Below, piece by piece: positions 40,681 to 49,078 of a DNA stretch of 64,000 nucleotides. The notes beneath the pieces were generated by a model. The model did no database searches, was not told the origin of the DNA, and saw only the letters and a list, made by a program, of their open reading frames with translations. The stretch is from Polynucleobacter sp. MG-5-Ahmo-C2 (GTDB lineage Bacteria; Pseudomonadota; Gammaproteobacteria; Burkholderiales; Burkholderiaceae), in contig NZ_CP061304.1 of assembly GCF_018687735.1 (NCBI RefSeq), forward strand, positions 1,736,001-1,800,000. The letters run 5' to 3'. Position 1 is the stretch's first letter. Each line of letters starts with the position of its first letter. A program made the position numbers and the translations under genes.

Positions 40681-41076
40681 ATGATTAGCTACCGAGTCAA
40701 TGCCAACATCACTACAGAGCAAGCCATCGACCTCTACACTCATTCAACATTAGGAGAGCGAAGGCCCATTAATAACATCAATACTTTTGAGTCCATGCTC
40801 AAAAATGCAAACCTCACTATTACGGCATGGGATGGTGACAAGTTAGTCGGCATATCGCGCTCATTGACTGATTTTGCTTATATTGCCTACTTGGCTGACT
40901 TAGCAGTGGACCAAGAATATCAACGCACAGGAATCGGCAAGCAATTGATCGAGGAAACCCAAAATCATCTGGGCCAAGATTGCATGATCGTCCTGCTGGC
41001 TGCGCCAAAAGCACATGAATACTACGAACACTTAGGGTTTGAACATCACCCACGAGCCTGGACTCTCAAGAAATAA
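40681..41076 (+). CDS. GNAT-family N-acetyltransferase
   Basis: A 131-residue acetyltransferase of the small YhbS/ElaA-like sort. The acetyl-CoA loop appears as DQEYQRTGIGKQLIEE (about residues 79-94), and the C-terminal HEYYEHLGFEHH is typical. AAAAGGAA precedes the ATG. The substrate is unknown. It lies between the terminated 59-aa gene and a histidine phosphatase gene, 20 bp before the latter. Confidence 0.85.
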   Translation: MISYRVNANITTEQAIDLYTHSTLGERRPINNINTFESMLKNANLTITAWDGDKLVGISRSLTDFAYIAYLADLAVDQEYQRTGIGKQLIEETQNHLGQDCMIVLLAAPKAHEYYEHLGFEHHPRAWTLKK

Positions 41077-41096
41077 TTAGCCCTTATTATTGCTAC

Positions 41097-41741
41097 ATGA
41101 CTACAACACGCTTTTGCTTAGTGCGCCATGGAGAAACCGATTGGAATGCCGAGCGCCGCCTGCAGGGCCACACTGATATTGAGCTAAATACTCGCGGCTT
41201 AGCCCAGGCAACTCAGATGGCCAGAGCTCTGAAGAACATGAATTTTGAATTTGATGTTCTCTACACCAGTGACTTACAAAGAGCTCGGCAAACCGCTAAA
41301 GCCATCGAAAGCTTGTACTCGGTTTCGGCTATTGGCCACAGTGCCCTGAGAGAACGTAATCTTGGTGCTTTGCAGGGTCTCACCCTGAATGAGGCGCCCC
41401 ACATTGAGCCAGATCTCTGGCAAGCTCACCTGAGCAGAGATATTCACCAAGAGATGCGTGGCGGAGAAAGTATCCTGCAATTTTCAAGTCGGATCAAATT
41501 TGCGCTTGATGAAATTCAAAAAAGTCATGCTGGCAAAACTATTTTGCTAGTAAGTCATGGCGGAGCCTTAGACATGATGTATCGAATAGCAAGTAATCAA
41601 GCGCTTGATTCAGAAAAAGTAGTAGCCGTTCCAAATGCATCGCTCAACTGGATTAGCCATGATGGATTGGGCTGGAAAGTCGAAAACTGGGCAGACACTA
41701 GCCATCTTGATAGCTTGGCCCTGGATAACTTGGACCTCTAA
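41097..41741 (+). CDS. Histidine phosphatase family protein
   Basis: A 214-residue cytoplasmic phosphatase of the phosphoglycerate mutase/CobC branch. The phosphohistidine is in LVRHGETDWN (residues 7-16), with SDLQRARQTA near 60 and the second histidine in LVSHGGALDMM. The substrate (alpha-ribazole phosphate, phosphoglycerate or another phosphoester) cannot be told from the sequence. It may be co-transcribed with the MipA-family gene 10 bp downstream. Confidence 0.85.
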   Translation: MTTTRFCLVRHGETDWNAERRLQGHTDIELNTRGLAQATQMARALKNMNFEFDVLYTSDLQRARQTAKAIESLYSVSAIGHSALRERNLGALQGLTLNEAPHIEPDLWQAHLSRDIHQEMRGGESILQFSSRIKFALDEIQKSHAGKTILLVSHGGALDMMYRIASNQALDSEKVVAVPNASLNWISHDGLGWKVENWADTSHLDSLALDNLDL

Positions 41742-41751
41742 AGTAGTGAAC

Positions 41752-42522
41752 ATGAAACTATTCCTAAAAGCCCCTGCTTATCTGCTGCTTGTCCTTCTAT
41801 CGACACCACTGTATGCCATGGACGATGTTCCAGATAGCCTCCCAGATCATATAGTCGGCGATATTGGTGCAGCGGTCTACACCTCCAACCTGCGCATTGG
41901 AACTGAAGGAACGCAATCTCTAGCATTGCCCTATGCCTTTTTTGACTATCAGCGTTTTTTTGTGCGCATTGATGAGGTAGGCATTAAAACCGTCAAGATG
42001 GGTTATGGTTACTTAGAAGTCATCGGCAAAATTAATCTGGATTCCTATAAAGTGAAGTCGCCATTTAATGGCACCTCGATTAATCGTAGCGATCCAATAC
42101 CTCTTGGTATAGGAAGCTTTCAAGAAACTCCCATTGGTGGATTCTTTGTGAACGCCTATCATGATTTTGGAAAATCCAAGGGTGCTCTTTATGAGTTTCT
42201 TTATTTTGCTGAACTAGAAACCTATCAGAAAATTATTGTTTATCCACAAGTGGGAGTAGAGAGGCAATCAAGCCAGTATGCCAATTACTACTACGGCATC
42301 AATCCTGGAGAGTCCCAACTCACAGGCTATAGCGCCTACTCGGCACCGGCTACTAACAACCTACTAGCAGGTGTAATGGTTGAGATACCTGTAGTCGATA
42401 ACTGGTATGTGAATGTATATGGCAAGCGCAAATGGATGGGTAATGGGGTTAACAATAGCCCAGTGATGAATCGCTCTTTTCAAGACAATCTATTTGTTGC
42501 CCTGGCTTATCGCTTTAAATAA
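41752..42522 (+). CDS. MipA/OmpV-family outer membrane protein
   Basis: About 256 residues with a signal peptide (cleavage after LYA near residue 22) and alternating beta-strand patterns ending in a terminal aromatic motif (FVALAYRFK). This fits an outer-membrane barrel of the MipA/OmpV family, some members of which scaffold murein synthesis. A longer frame opens at 41635 inside the upstream gene; the ATG at 41752 begins at the signal peptide. Its 3' end overlaps the TauE gene by 8 bp. Confidence 0.83.
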   Translation: MKLFLKAPAYLLLVLLSTPLYAMDDVPDSLPDHIVGDIGAAVYTSNLRIGTEGTQSLALPYAFFDYQRFFVRIDEVGIKTVKMGYGYLEVIGKINLDSYKVKSPFNGTSINRSDPIPLGIGSFQETPIGGFFVNAYHDFGKSKGALYEFLYFAELETYQKIIVYPQVGVERQSSQYANYYYGINPGESQLTGYSAYSAPATNNLLAGVMVEIPVVDNWYVNVYGKRKWMGNGVNNSPVMNRSFQDNLFVALAYRFK

Positions 42523-43288
42523 GACGCAAACGATTTACTAATGCCCCTAAAAAAGACATCGCCAAGATAGAGGCTCCTGAGATCAGCATAACTAGCTCCA
42601 TCAGCAATAAAAACTTCTCTTCTGGTAAAGCTAAAACAATTCGTTTAGAAAAAATTGAGCCTATCAAGACAAAGCCGCCAATCAATAGACCCTGCACAAT
42701 TGCAGCGGCATTTAAAAAACCAAGCTGATGAAAAGTAATCCCCTTGGTCAATAAAATGGATAAGGTGCTTGCAGCCTCAGTGCCCAAGAAGGCGCCCTTC
42801 GTTAAACCAAATGCCAAGAAGAATGGTGTATTAATGGCGCCTGTCGTCGCCACTATTCCAGTGAGATAGCCAATTCCAGCACCCACCAAACTCATTTGCC
42901 ATAGCTTCAAATAAAAATTCTTTTTTCGCATCCATCTACGAATCGGAATAAGGAAAATGAGAAAAAGCCCAAGGGTAATTTCAACAAGACGATCGTTAAG
43001 AGCAACCAAAGTATTCACGCCTAATATCACTGCGGGTATTGCAGTGATACTGTAGACAAAACATACCTTCCAGTTGATCGCGCCCCACCACAAAAAGATA
43101 CGAGATAAATTTGCGACTGTGGCAACCAGTGCAATCACGGGTATTGCTTGAATTGGCCCGTAAAAATACACTAGGGCTGGCATTAAGATAATCGTAGTAC
43201 CGAATCCTATAACGCCCCCCAAAACCCCAGCGCCCAGACCCAGGAAGCCCAGTACTAAGGCCTGAATCAGTAGGTCTGGAAAAATCAT
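42515..43288 (-). CDS. TauE/SafE-family sulfite exporter-like membrane protein
   Basis: 257 residues with about eight hydrophobic segments and the family repeat VLGGVIGFGTTIILMPALVYF at the N-terminus with the IGYLTGIVATTGAINTPFFL repeat in the middle, given here as short diagnostic stretches. It probably exports small anions or organosulfur compounds. It is convergent with MipA and 15 bp downstream of the secreted lipase gene. Confidence 0.83.
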   Translation of the reverse strand: MIFPDLLIQALVLGFLGLGAGVLGGVIGFGTTIILMPALVYFYGPIQAIPVIALVATVANLSRIFLWWGAINWKVCFVYSITAIPAVILGVNTLVALNDRLVEITLGLFLIFLIPIRRWMRKKNFYLKLWQMSLVGAGIGYLTGIVATTGAINTPFFLAFGLTKGAFLGTEAASTLSILLTKGITFHQLGFLNAAAIVQGLLIGGFVLIGSIFSKRIVLALPEEKFLLLMELVMLISGASILAMSFLGALVNRLRLI

Positions 43289-43303
43289 ACTATTAAATTA
43301 CCG

Positions 43304-44605
43304 TCAATTTTGTGGGCAGGCATTCGCTAAAGTTTTTCCTGCAATACGATCCTTTACCCAAGGTAAATATAAAGGTGCGGCGGTGCCTGGCGTAGAAAAA
43401 TGGGTTTGTTCTCCCGGCAATTGAACTCTATCAATATTGCCGCCCAGCTTACACATCTGTTTTTGATAAAGCTCGCCCATCACGGGGGGTACAACCGTGT
43501 CTTTTGTGCCCCAGTAAATAACTACGGGGGCCAATGGCTTAACTGGATTAACACTTCCCCTCAAAAACGCTTGGGCCCACGCCAAAGTATTCTGCGCCTG
43601 AGGCTTTAAGAGATTTTTATATTCTGAACCATAGGCATAGTTCAAGGTATCGGCTGATGCATGAATACACTTATTAGAATAAATTGTATCGATTGCTTTA
43701 GCGCCATCATCGCTTAATAAATCCGTTAATTGAAGATTTGGAAAGGCTGCCTGTGTACCCCATAGGGTCATCGAAAAATGTGCAAAGTTAAAAACATTAT
43801 CTGAGAAACTTGCCGTTAACTCACTAATCATTTTTTCTGATATCGCTTGATCAAGCCTAGTTCCAGGCATTGTTACCGCAACATCATAGGGAGCTAGTGC
43901 CACGAAACCTACTGGCTGAATATCGTCAAATGCCGTTCCTTTTTTGGAGACGTAATCTGGCATGCTGGCGGCAGCAATAGTAGTTCCACCACCTTGTGAC
44001 CAGCCATAAATGATTGCCTTCTTGCCCGCGCCGGTTTCTGGCATAGAACCAACCGCTCTAATTGAGTCAATCGTATCTTTGGCCTGAGTAATTGCTACTG
44101 CGTATTGATGCTTGCCCCCGCCGCCCTGACCCTGATAGTCAGTGCCAACAACTACATAGCCTTCTTTAATAAAGGCCTCTACGCTTGGAAGTCCATAATC
44201 TGTCCAAGAGTTTCCATTCAATAAGAAATATTCATTTAGTGGAACAGCGGGATTGGTTAATTGGGACGGCCCACAGTTTTGCGCCGTTCCTGTAGTGCCA
44301 TGTGCCCATGCCATTACCGGCCTACCCTTTGCTGGGGCCTTACCAATCGGCGCAACAATGAGTGCAGTAGAAATGGTTTTTCTATCGCTCACATCTGAAG
44401 AGATGTATGCAATTCGCCATGCTTGTGCTCCAGAAATGGGTGTTGGTATTTGTTCTTTTTTGATGACTTGTCCCAATTTACCCTCTGGAGTCATTTTGCT
44501 CACAGCCTGATAAAAAGGAGGAATCGATGGTTCTGCGTGAGAGACTGCCGCATACAGACTAAAGCCAATAGATATAGCAACAACTTTGCATAAGATCTGT
44601 TTCAT
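43304..44605 (-). CDS. Secreted lipase-like alpha/beta hydrolase
   Basis: About 433 residues with an N-terminal signal peptide (SHA-EPS cleavage near residue 25). The nucleophile elbow is in YGWSQGGGTT, AHGTTGTAQNCGPS forms the oxyanion region, and the catalytic-triad partners are probably in WGTKDTVVPP and QTHFSTP. It resembles the secretory lipase (LIP) family. ATG at 44605 is preferred over 44620 because it begins the signal peptide. It may be co-transcribed with the TauE-type exporter. Confidence 0.82.
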   Translation of the reverse strand: MKQILCKVVAISIGFSLYAAVSHAEPSIPPFYQAVSKMTPEGKLGQVIKKEQIPTPISGAQAWRIAYISSDVSDRKTISTALIVAPIGKAPAKGRPVMAWAHGTTGTAQNCGPSQLTNPAVPLNEYFLLNGNSWTDYGLPSVEAFIKEGYVVVGTDYQGQGGGGKHQYAVAITQAKDTIDSIRAVGSMPETGAGKKAIIYGWSQGGGTTIAAASMPDYVSKKGTAFDDIQPVGFVALAPYDVAVTMPGTRLDQAISEKMISELTASFSDNVFNFAHFSMTLWGTQAAFPNLQLTDLLSDDGAKAIDTIYSNKCIHASADTLNYAYGSEYKNLLKPQAQNTLAWAQAFLRGSVNPVKPLAPVVIYWGTKDTVVPPVMGELYQKQMCKLGGNIDRVQLPGEQTHFSTPGTAAPLYLPWVKDRIAGKTLANACPQN

Positions 44606-44684
44606 TCTGGCTGACCCCAACGTAAATTAATAAAATTATTCTAGCGAAGCTTTTATATTCCAGACTGGAGGGCGAGAGTGTTGA

Positions 44685-45239
44685 CTAACGCTTTTTTAAA
44701 TAATCTACAACCCAAGCTGCGTCGCTGTCGCTCGGAAAGATTGGATAGTGAACAGCTTCGATCACGCCATGATTCGCTATCAGAGTAACTCGCTTCAGCA
44801 ATGTCATACCTGCCGCAATAAAAGTTGGCATATCCAGTGCTTTTTGAAACTCATAATTTGCATCACTTACAACCGGAAATGGTAAGTGCAGTCTATCAAC
44901 CATCTCTTGTTGATAATCTGTGGTTTGAACGCTTAAGCCCATTACATCAGCGCCAAGAGCCTGTAACTCTTGATAGTGATCTCTAAATGCACAGCTCTGT
45001 GGCGTGCAGCCTCGAGCACCAGGAATCTGATCCCAGCCATCAGGCAAAGCCACATTAGGCTGCCCCGTCATTGGGTAACAATAAATCACCAACCTTCCCT
45101 TAACGCCCCCGATTTCAATCAACTGGCCATTGGTGGCCCGCAATGAAAGGTTGGGAAGCCTCATGCCTTGTAGATGATCCGTAGAGCCATCATCCTGCGG
45201 AATAGGAAGATCGGCAGGGAGTTCGCTAAAGTTTGTCAT
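44685..45239 (-). CDS. Peroxiredoxin (AhpC/TSA superfamily)
   Basis: 184 residues with the peroxidatic cysteine in GARGCTPQSCAFRDHY (CxxxxC), and a thioredoxin-fold core (LVIYCYPMTGQP). It likely reduces peroxides with thiol donors. The second cysteine five residues later resembles BCP-type enzymes. The ATG is followed by an acidic, proline-rich leader without a signal peptide. Confidence 0.8.
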   Translation of the reverse strand: MTNFSELPADLPIPQDDGSTDHLQGMRLPNLSLRATNGQLIEIGGVKGRLVIYCYPMTGQPNVALPDGWDQIPGARGCTPQSCAFRDHYQELQALGADVMGLSVQTTDYQQEMVDRLHLPFPVVSDANYEFQKALDMPTFIAAGMTLLKRVTLIANHGVIEAVHYPIFPSDSDAAWVVDYLKKR

Positions 45240-45254
45240 ATGTAATGAAGGGGA

Positions 45255-45407
45255 TTATCTGCCCTGACAAACAAGCGGCCGCTCCCAGATTGGCTTTTCT
45301 TCACTAGGGCCGCAATTGACCCCTACCGATGAGTCGGTACTAGCAAGGCAACCCCCTAGAAGCGCAACAAATAAAAGCAAGGAAACTAGTTTGAATATTT
45401 GCTTCAT
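45255..45407 (-). CDS. Small lipoprotein (50 aa), hypothetical
   Basis: A short minus-strand frame. MKQIFKLVSLLLFVALLGGC is a full lipoprotein signal with lipobox LGGC at Cys20, followed by 30 residues with two more cysteines (VNCGPSEE and LVCQGR). The frame ends 16 bp before the peroxiredoxin start codon at 45239, so the two may form a unit. The family is unrecognised. The downstream 280 bp up to 45687 holds no clear gene, only a short open stretch at 45465-45560 and an inverted repeat at 45660. Confidence 0.6.
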   Translation of the reverse strand: MKQIFKLVSLLLFVALLGGCLASTDSSVGVNCGPSEEKPIWERPLVCQGR

Positions 45408-45659
45408 ATAAAGACATCCATCAATTTATATGATGACATTCTCTCATGTGCCGCGAAGCGGTAACCAGGCCAAGAAATTACCTGAGGGTGGCTTTAATGC
45501 GCCTCAGTGACGTGGGGCGTAGCTGAATGGAGCGACCATCCACTTCTAGACCGCCTTTTTTAGTGGAAGGTCAAATAAATAACCTCCAAAACCTCAAGTT
45601 TCTCTTAAGTTTTCCGTTATTTGATATGTAAAGGCACGGTTTTATGCAAAATTTATGGT

Positions 45660-45680
45660 TAAATGACAGTAGGTCATTTA
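45660..45680. promoter_or_regulatory. 8-bp inverted repeat before the flagellin-like gene
   Basis: TAAATGAC and GTCATTTA flank a five-base spacer, ending seven bases before the likely GTG start at 45688. It could be an operator or a leader hairpin controlling that gene. Confidence 0.5.
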
Positions 45681-45687
45681 TATATGG

Positions 45688-46530
45688 GTGCCTCGAGTGT
45701 CTTCCTTAATTTCCAAGCTTTCCCCCACATTATCTAATGCGATAAACACCGTTCAGAGTAAAGTCGCAACTGTGCAAACTACATTAGCAACTAATGTAAA
45801 TCCAGATTTAAGTGCGGCAAGCGCGAGCGCTATTTTGACCCTCACCTCAGACTTGAGCACCTGGGATACAAGAGCGACTAATCTAAAGACAGTAAAAGAT
45901 ATTGTTGACGTTGCACAGACGGGGCTTACATCAATCTCTAGCCTGATGTACCAAATGAAGACTTTAGCTAACTTAGCCGATTCGTTAGATCCAACAAGCT
46001 CAACTTATGACACTGAACTCAATAGCCTTTGGGCTAGTTATATCACTCTTGCAAACCAAATTACCAACACCGCTAGCAGTGCGTACATCAATAGTAATAG
46101 TAACAATCTACTAACAAGCGACGACGGAATCACTATTTATCCGGCACTCAGCTCAGACACAAACTCAACTATTGCCCTTACGAATAATTACGAGGATATT
46201 GGCAATCTATTTTCAGATTACAGCTGGACTGAAGGTGATACAGACTATCTCAGCCCCGGGGTTACATATGATGAGCTAACAACATACATAAGCAAACTCT
46301 CAGCAGACCAATCGGCTTTAACAGGATACGGCACCCTATTAAGCTCAGCCATTAGCAATATTACTGGGATCGAGAGTGGGATTAATTCTTATATCAGTAA
46401 TTTGCAGGATATTGATACAACAGCCCTACAAGCAGACTTACAGTCATATAACAATCAACTAAGTATTGATTATTATTTAGTAGGCCAAATGAATGCGGCG
46501 GCCTCTTCTGAATTGGCGATCTTTCACTAA
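45688..46530 (+). CDS. Flagellin-like helical protein, orphan
   Basis: A 280-residue protein, low in charge and very rich in Ser, Thr, Asn and Leu. The middle (about 90-145: LMYQMKTLANLADS, then LWASYITLANQI, then a run ending NNLL) follows the heptad spacing of flagellin D0/D1 helices and the NLL turn. The C-terminus (IESGINSYISNLQDID to LVGQMNAAASSELAIF) resembles the returning flagellin helix. No flagellar gene is in the window. Starts are GTG at 45688 or 45697. It could be an exported filament subunit; this is inference from pattern only. Confidence 0.6.
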   Translation: MPRVSSLISKLSPTLSNAINTVQSKVATVQTTLATNVNPDLSAASASAILTLTSDLSTWDTRATNLKTVKDIVDVAQTGLTSISSLMYQMKTLANLADSLDPTSSTYDTELNSLWASYITLANQITNTASSAYINSNSNNLLTSDDGITIYPALSSDTNSTIALTNNYEDIGNLFSDYSWTEGDTDYLSPGVTYDELTTYISKLSADQSALTGYGTLLSSAISNITGIESGINSYISNLQDIDTTALQADLQSYNNQLSIDYYLVGQMNAAASSELAIFH

Positions 46531-46543
46531 AAGTGGGTTGTAA

Positions 46544-47143
46544 TCATTTAGAGGCATCAGCTAGTTCCCGACTAGGATATATTGTGTGGGAAAGATATCC
46601 TCCATCTTTATTTACCCTCACCAAAACCATATCACCCTGACTGATATTTTTCCCCATAAAGGCTCGAATATTGACATGATGTGTGACCAGAATAATGGGG
46701 GCGTTAGCTTGCTTATCTAATGTACCTTTAATAAATTGCGTTAGTTCTTTTGTTTTCTTTTGCTCCAAGCTCATATCATCAAAAAAAGAGCTTAGTGACA
46801 ACTCTGTTTTTACAGGGCCCAAATTCAGCAGCCGAGCCGTATCAGAGCATCTGCACCAAGGGCTACTGAAAATTCGAGCATTCTCGATACCTTGCCTGCT
46901 TAGCCAATCGCCAATCGCTTTGGCTTGCTTTTTCCCATAATCACCTAAGTTGCGTTGGGTTGAACACTGGCCAATTACATAGCCAGCTGGGTCTCCATAG
47001 CCGGGAGCATCAGCATGTCGCATCAATAAAACATGCTGGCCATCTTTTAGATCGTCTGCTAGGCCAGCGTTTACTTGCGAAGCAAAAAGTAGGGTGCTGA
47101 ATACAAAAATTAAAGTAAGAATTTTTTGATTAAAGCGGCTCAT
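46544..47143 (-). CDS. Exported histidine phosphatase family protein
   Basis: About 199 residues with a signal peptide (cleaved after VNA near residue 27). The phosphohistidine is in LLMRHADAPGYGDP, with the FSSPWCRCSDTARL and VTHHVNIRA motifs. The extracellular or periplasmic substrate is unknown. ATG at 47143 is used because it starts the signal peptide; the frame is open to 47182. It is convergent with the flagellin-like gene. Confidence 0.8.
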   Translation of the reverse strand: MSRFNQKILTLIFVFSTLLFASQVNAGLADDLKDGQHVLLMRHADAPGYGDPAGYVIGQCSTQRNLGDYGKKQAKAIGDWLSRQGIENARIFSSPWCRCSDTARLLNLGPVKTELSLSSFFDDMSLEQKKTKELTQFIKGTLDKQANAPIILVTHHVNIRAFMGKNISQGDMVLVRVNKDGGYLSHTIYPSRELADASK

Positions 47144-47215
47144 TTGAATAGGATTATTTGGTAGTTGAAATAAGAGCCCCATCCTAATCTAAGGTGCGAA
47201 ATTCTGCCAGATCAA

Positions 47216-47238
47216 AATAAAAAACCGCCCTAAGGCGG
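47216..47238 (-). terminator. Intrinsic terminator for the MarR-like gene
   Basis: On the minus strand GCCGCC/GGCGGT with a four-base loop is followed by a T-run. It lies about 45 bp past the MarR-like stop. Confidence 0.85.
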
Positions 47239-47284
47239 CTTTATTGCTTCTTGATAACCCAAGGCATAAAAAGGACTATCCCAC

Positions 47285-47638
47285 CTAACTACTTTTTAGC
47301 GCCTTCTCTAAACAAGCAGATAAATCCTCATAATGCTTCATTGCTTTTACTGTAGGAACCACTTGCTTTCTACGAGCATCGGCCTTGTCCTCATTGAGCT
47401 TTACGTAACCCATTGCGACTAAATTCTGAATGCGCCCATGGAGCGTCGCTTGTGAACCAAGTTCACGCAAGGAAATCAAATCGCTAACCAGCAGCACACT
47501 GCCTTGTGAGGCTCCCAAGGCAATGCGGTTAAGGAGTTGCTCTTCGGTTGCATCTAGTTTCTTACCTGGACTGATTCGATCTAGGCCATCCATAAAATTC
47601 AAAAAACGAATATAGGCTGAAGGTTTAATAGCTTTCAT
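47285..47638 (-). CDS. MarR-like winged-helix regulator
   Basis: About 117 residues with a winged helix: LLVSDLISLRELGSQATLHGRIQNLVAMGYVKL spans roughly residues 48-80 (cited here in parts: helix 2 SLRELGS, recognition helix QATLHGRIQNLV, wing KADARRKQV). No sensor domain. ATG at 47638 is chosen because the 32 upstream codons in frame cross a poly-C tract and a likely operator. It is divergent from the MASE1-like membrane protein gene. Confidence 0.75.
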   Translation of the reverse strand: MKAIKPSAYIRFLNFMDGLDRISPGKKLDATEEQLLNRIALGASQGSVLLVSDLISLRELGSQATLHGRIQNLVAMGYVKLNEDKADARRKQVVPTVKAMKHYEDLSACLEKALKSS

Positions 47639-47646
47639 GGCCGAGA

Positions 47647-47668
47647 TTTTACCCCCCCCGTGGTAAAA
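47647..47668. promoter_or_regulatory. Probable operator between the MarR-like and MASE1-like genes
   Basis: TTTTACC and GGTAAAA form a perfect inverted repeat around an eight-base centre that contains most of a run of eight C. It lies nine bases before the MarR-like start and 40 bp before the divergent gene. This is the usual place for MarR autoregulation. Confidence 0.5.
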
Positions 47669-47707
47669 ACCAGTATGCTGTGCACTAATAAAGCTCATAA
47701 TTATTGA

Positions 47708-48280
47708 ATGCCTATTTTCAAAGCCTTTGGCCAATCCCTCGTCGAAGTCGCCCTTAGTATCACGCTTTATATGGGATTCTTTTACGTCAATAAATTCATT
47801 ACTGCGCCACTTGAAGATGCTAGAGGGGTTAATTGGATTTTCCTGCCTGCGGGCATCCGTATTTTTCTGACGCTGATATTCGATTACTCCGGCGCCATCG
47901 GCTTAGCCATCGCCTCTTTGTTCATTAACTATATTGGCTACTATTACGCCGACCCAATGACAACCCTGGGCATTGCGATTATCTGTGCGGCGGCACCTCT
48001 ACTGGGTAGGCATTTTGTAATTCACAACCTTCGAGTTCGACCGGATTTGAGCAATATTTCCTTCAAACAGCTTTTGGGGTCAATCCTTGCATACTCTTTA
48101 TTGAGCTCGGGATTTCATCAGTTATGGTTTGTGACAAGGGGCCTAGATTCGGGCAGCTTAAATCACTTCATTGCCATGTTCTGCGGAGATGTGATGGGGT
48201 CAATCTTATTCGTAGCCACAATCAAATATGGTATCGATCTTGTAAAAGGCAAGCGAGGTAGAGATCATTTGATTGAGTAA
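47708..48280 (+). CDS. MASE1-like integral membrane protein without output domain
   Basis: 190 residues with about five hydrophobic segments. The WIFLPAGIRIFLTLIF opening and the following SLFINYIGYYY segment resemble the MASE1 sensor domain. No GGDEF, kinase or other output domain follows, since the protein stops soon after the last helix in a basic GKRGRDHLIE tail. Function is unknown. It may be controlled by the divergent MarR-like gene. Confidence 0.65.
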   Translation: MPIFKAFGQSLVEVALSITLYMGFFYVNKFITAPLEDARGVNWIFLPAGIRIFLTLIFDYSGAIGLAIASLFINYIGYYYADPMTTLGIAIICAAAPLLGRHFVIHNLRVRPDLSNISFKQLLGSILAYSLLSSGFHQLWFVTRGLDSGSLNHFIAMFCGDVMGSILFVATIKYGIDLVKGKRGRDHLIE

Positions 48281-48311
48281 TGCTGTTTTTCATGGACGGT
48301 CTAGTCACAGG

Positions 48312-48428
48312 GAGGATTGAAAATCCTTGAGAAATGGAATCTAACCAAGCCGAGCCTCAAGAGAAAATGGCCTGTTTACTGGGCTATCTTGATTCTTGGT
48401 GACCTAGGTCCAGGAGGCTTAATCCTAT
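48312..48428 (-). repeat. Degenerate tRNA-tail boundary element, leftmost of the array
   Basis: Positions 48366-48428 align with the terminator and tRNA-tail unit at 54563-54620. A weak stem ATGGCC/GGGCTAT is followed by GATTCTTGGTGACC, matching GATTCTTGGTGGCC, then a decayed tail. On the plus strand at 48315-48328 there is also GGATTGAAAATCC, the tRNA-Phe anticodon arm. The rest of the 150 bp between the flanking genes shows nothing else. Confidence 0.45.
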
Positions 48429-48430
48429 CG

Positions 48431-49078
48431 CTAAGACTGCCGCTTTGAATGACAAAACAATACTAGCATCACCAATGCCGCCAGCACTTCAAAAAGCGCA
48501 AATCCGAAAACATCATTCGGGGCGATTCCAACAAATGTATTTGTCAAACTTCTTGCTAGGGCAACGGCAGGATTGGCAAAAAATGTTGAAGAAGTAAACC
48601 AATAGCCTGCTGTGACAGTTAGGGCTACAAGCATGGGTACTCTATCTTTAGCCTCTTTGTCACCAATACGAATTACCGCGAGTAATGCGAGGGTTGATAC
48701 AAATTCACTTACCCAAATACCTGGGCCTGCTCTGACCTTGGTAGATTCTTGAATTATGGACAGACTGTACATTAAATGGGTCAGCCATATTCCAGCAATA
48801 GCGCCACTGAACTGACAAACCCAGTAGCCCAACATTTTTTTCAAATCGAGATGGCCCAACTTCCAAAACATCAATGTAACGACTGGATTGAAATGCGCAC
48901 CAGAAATGGGTCCAAGCAAAGTAATTAGCACATATAAGCCTGCTCCGGTGGCAATGCTGTTTCCTAGAAGCGCGACTGCAGCATTACCAGCCCCCAATGT
49001 CTCGCCCATAATTCCCGAGCCGGTAACGATTGCTAGTAGCAGGGCTGTGCCAATAAATTCAGAGAGGTAAGATTTCAT
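48431..49078 (-). CDS. aqpS: Aquaporin-family channel (AqpS type) of the ars operon
   Basis: A 215-residue MIP-family channel with six hydrophobic segments and the two half-helix motifs HFNPVVTLMF and FANPAVALAR. Its ATG overlaps the arsC stop by four bases. In rhizobial ars operons an aquaglyceroporin called AqpS replaces the ArsB pump and lets arsenite, made by ArsC, leave the cell down its gradient. No arsB or acr3 is seen here, so the same role is likely. Confidence 0.86.
   Translation of the reverse strand: MKSYLSEFIGTALLLAIVTGSGIMGETLGAGNAAVALLGNSIATGAGLYVLITLLGPISGAHFNPVVTLMFWKLGHLDLKKMLGYWVCQFSGAIAGIWLTHLMYSLSIIQESTKVRAGPGIWVSEFVSTLALLAVIRIGDKEAKDRVPMLVALTVTAGYWFTSSTFFANPAVALARSLTNTFVGIAPNDVFGFALFEVLAALVMLVLFCHSKRQS

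Noticed and set aside
45465..45560. Short minus-strand open stretch (about 30 codons, ending TSLRRIKATLR)
   Set aside because: No start or ribosome site and an upstream stop close by. It might be the remains of a gene, but nothing identifies it.
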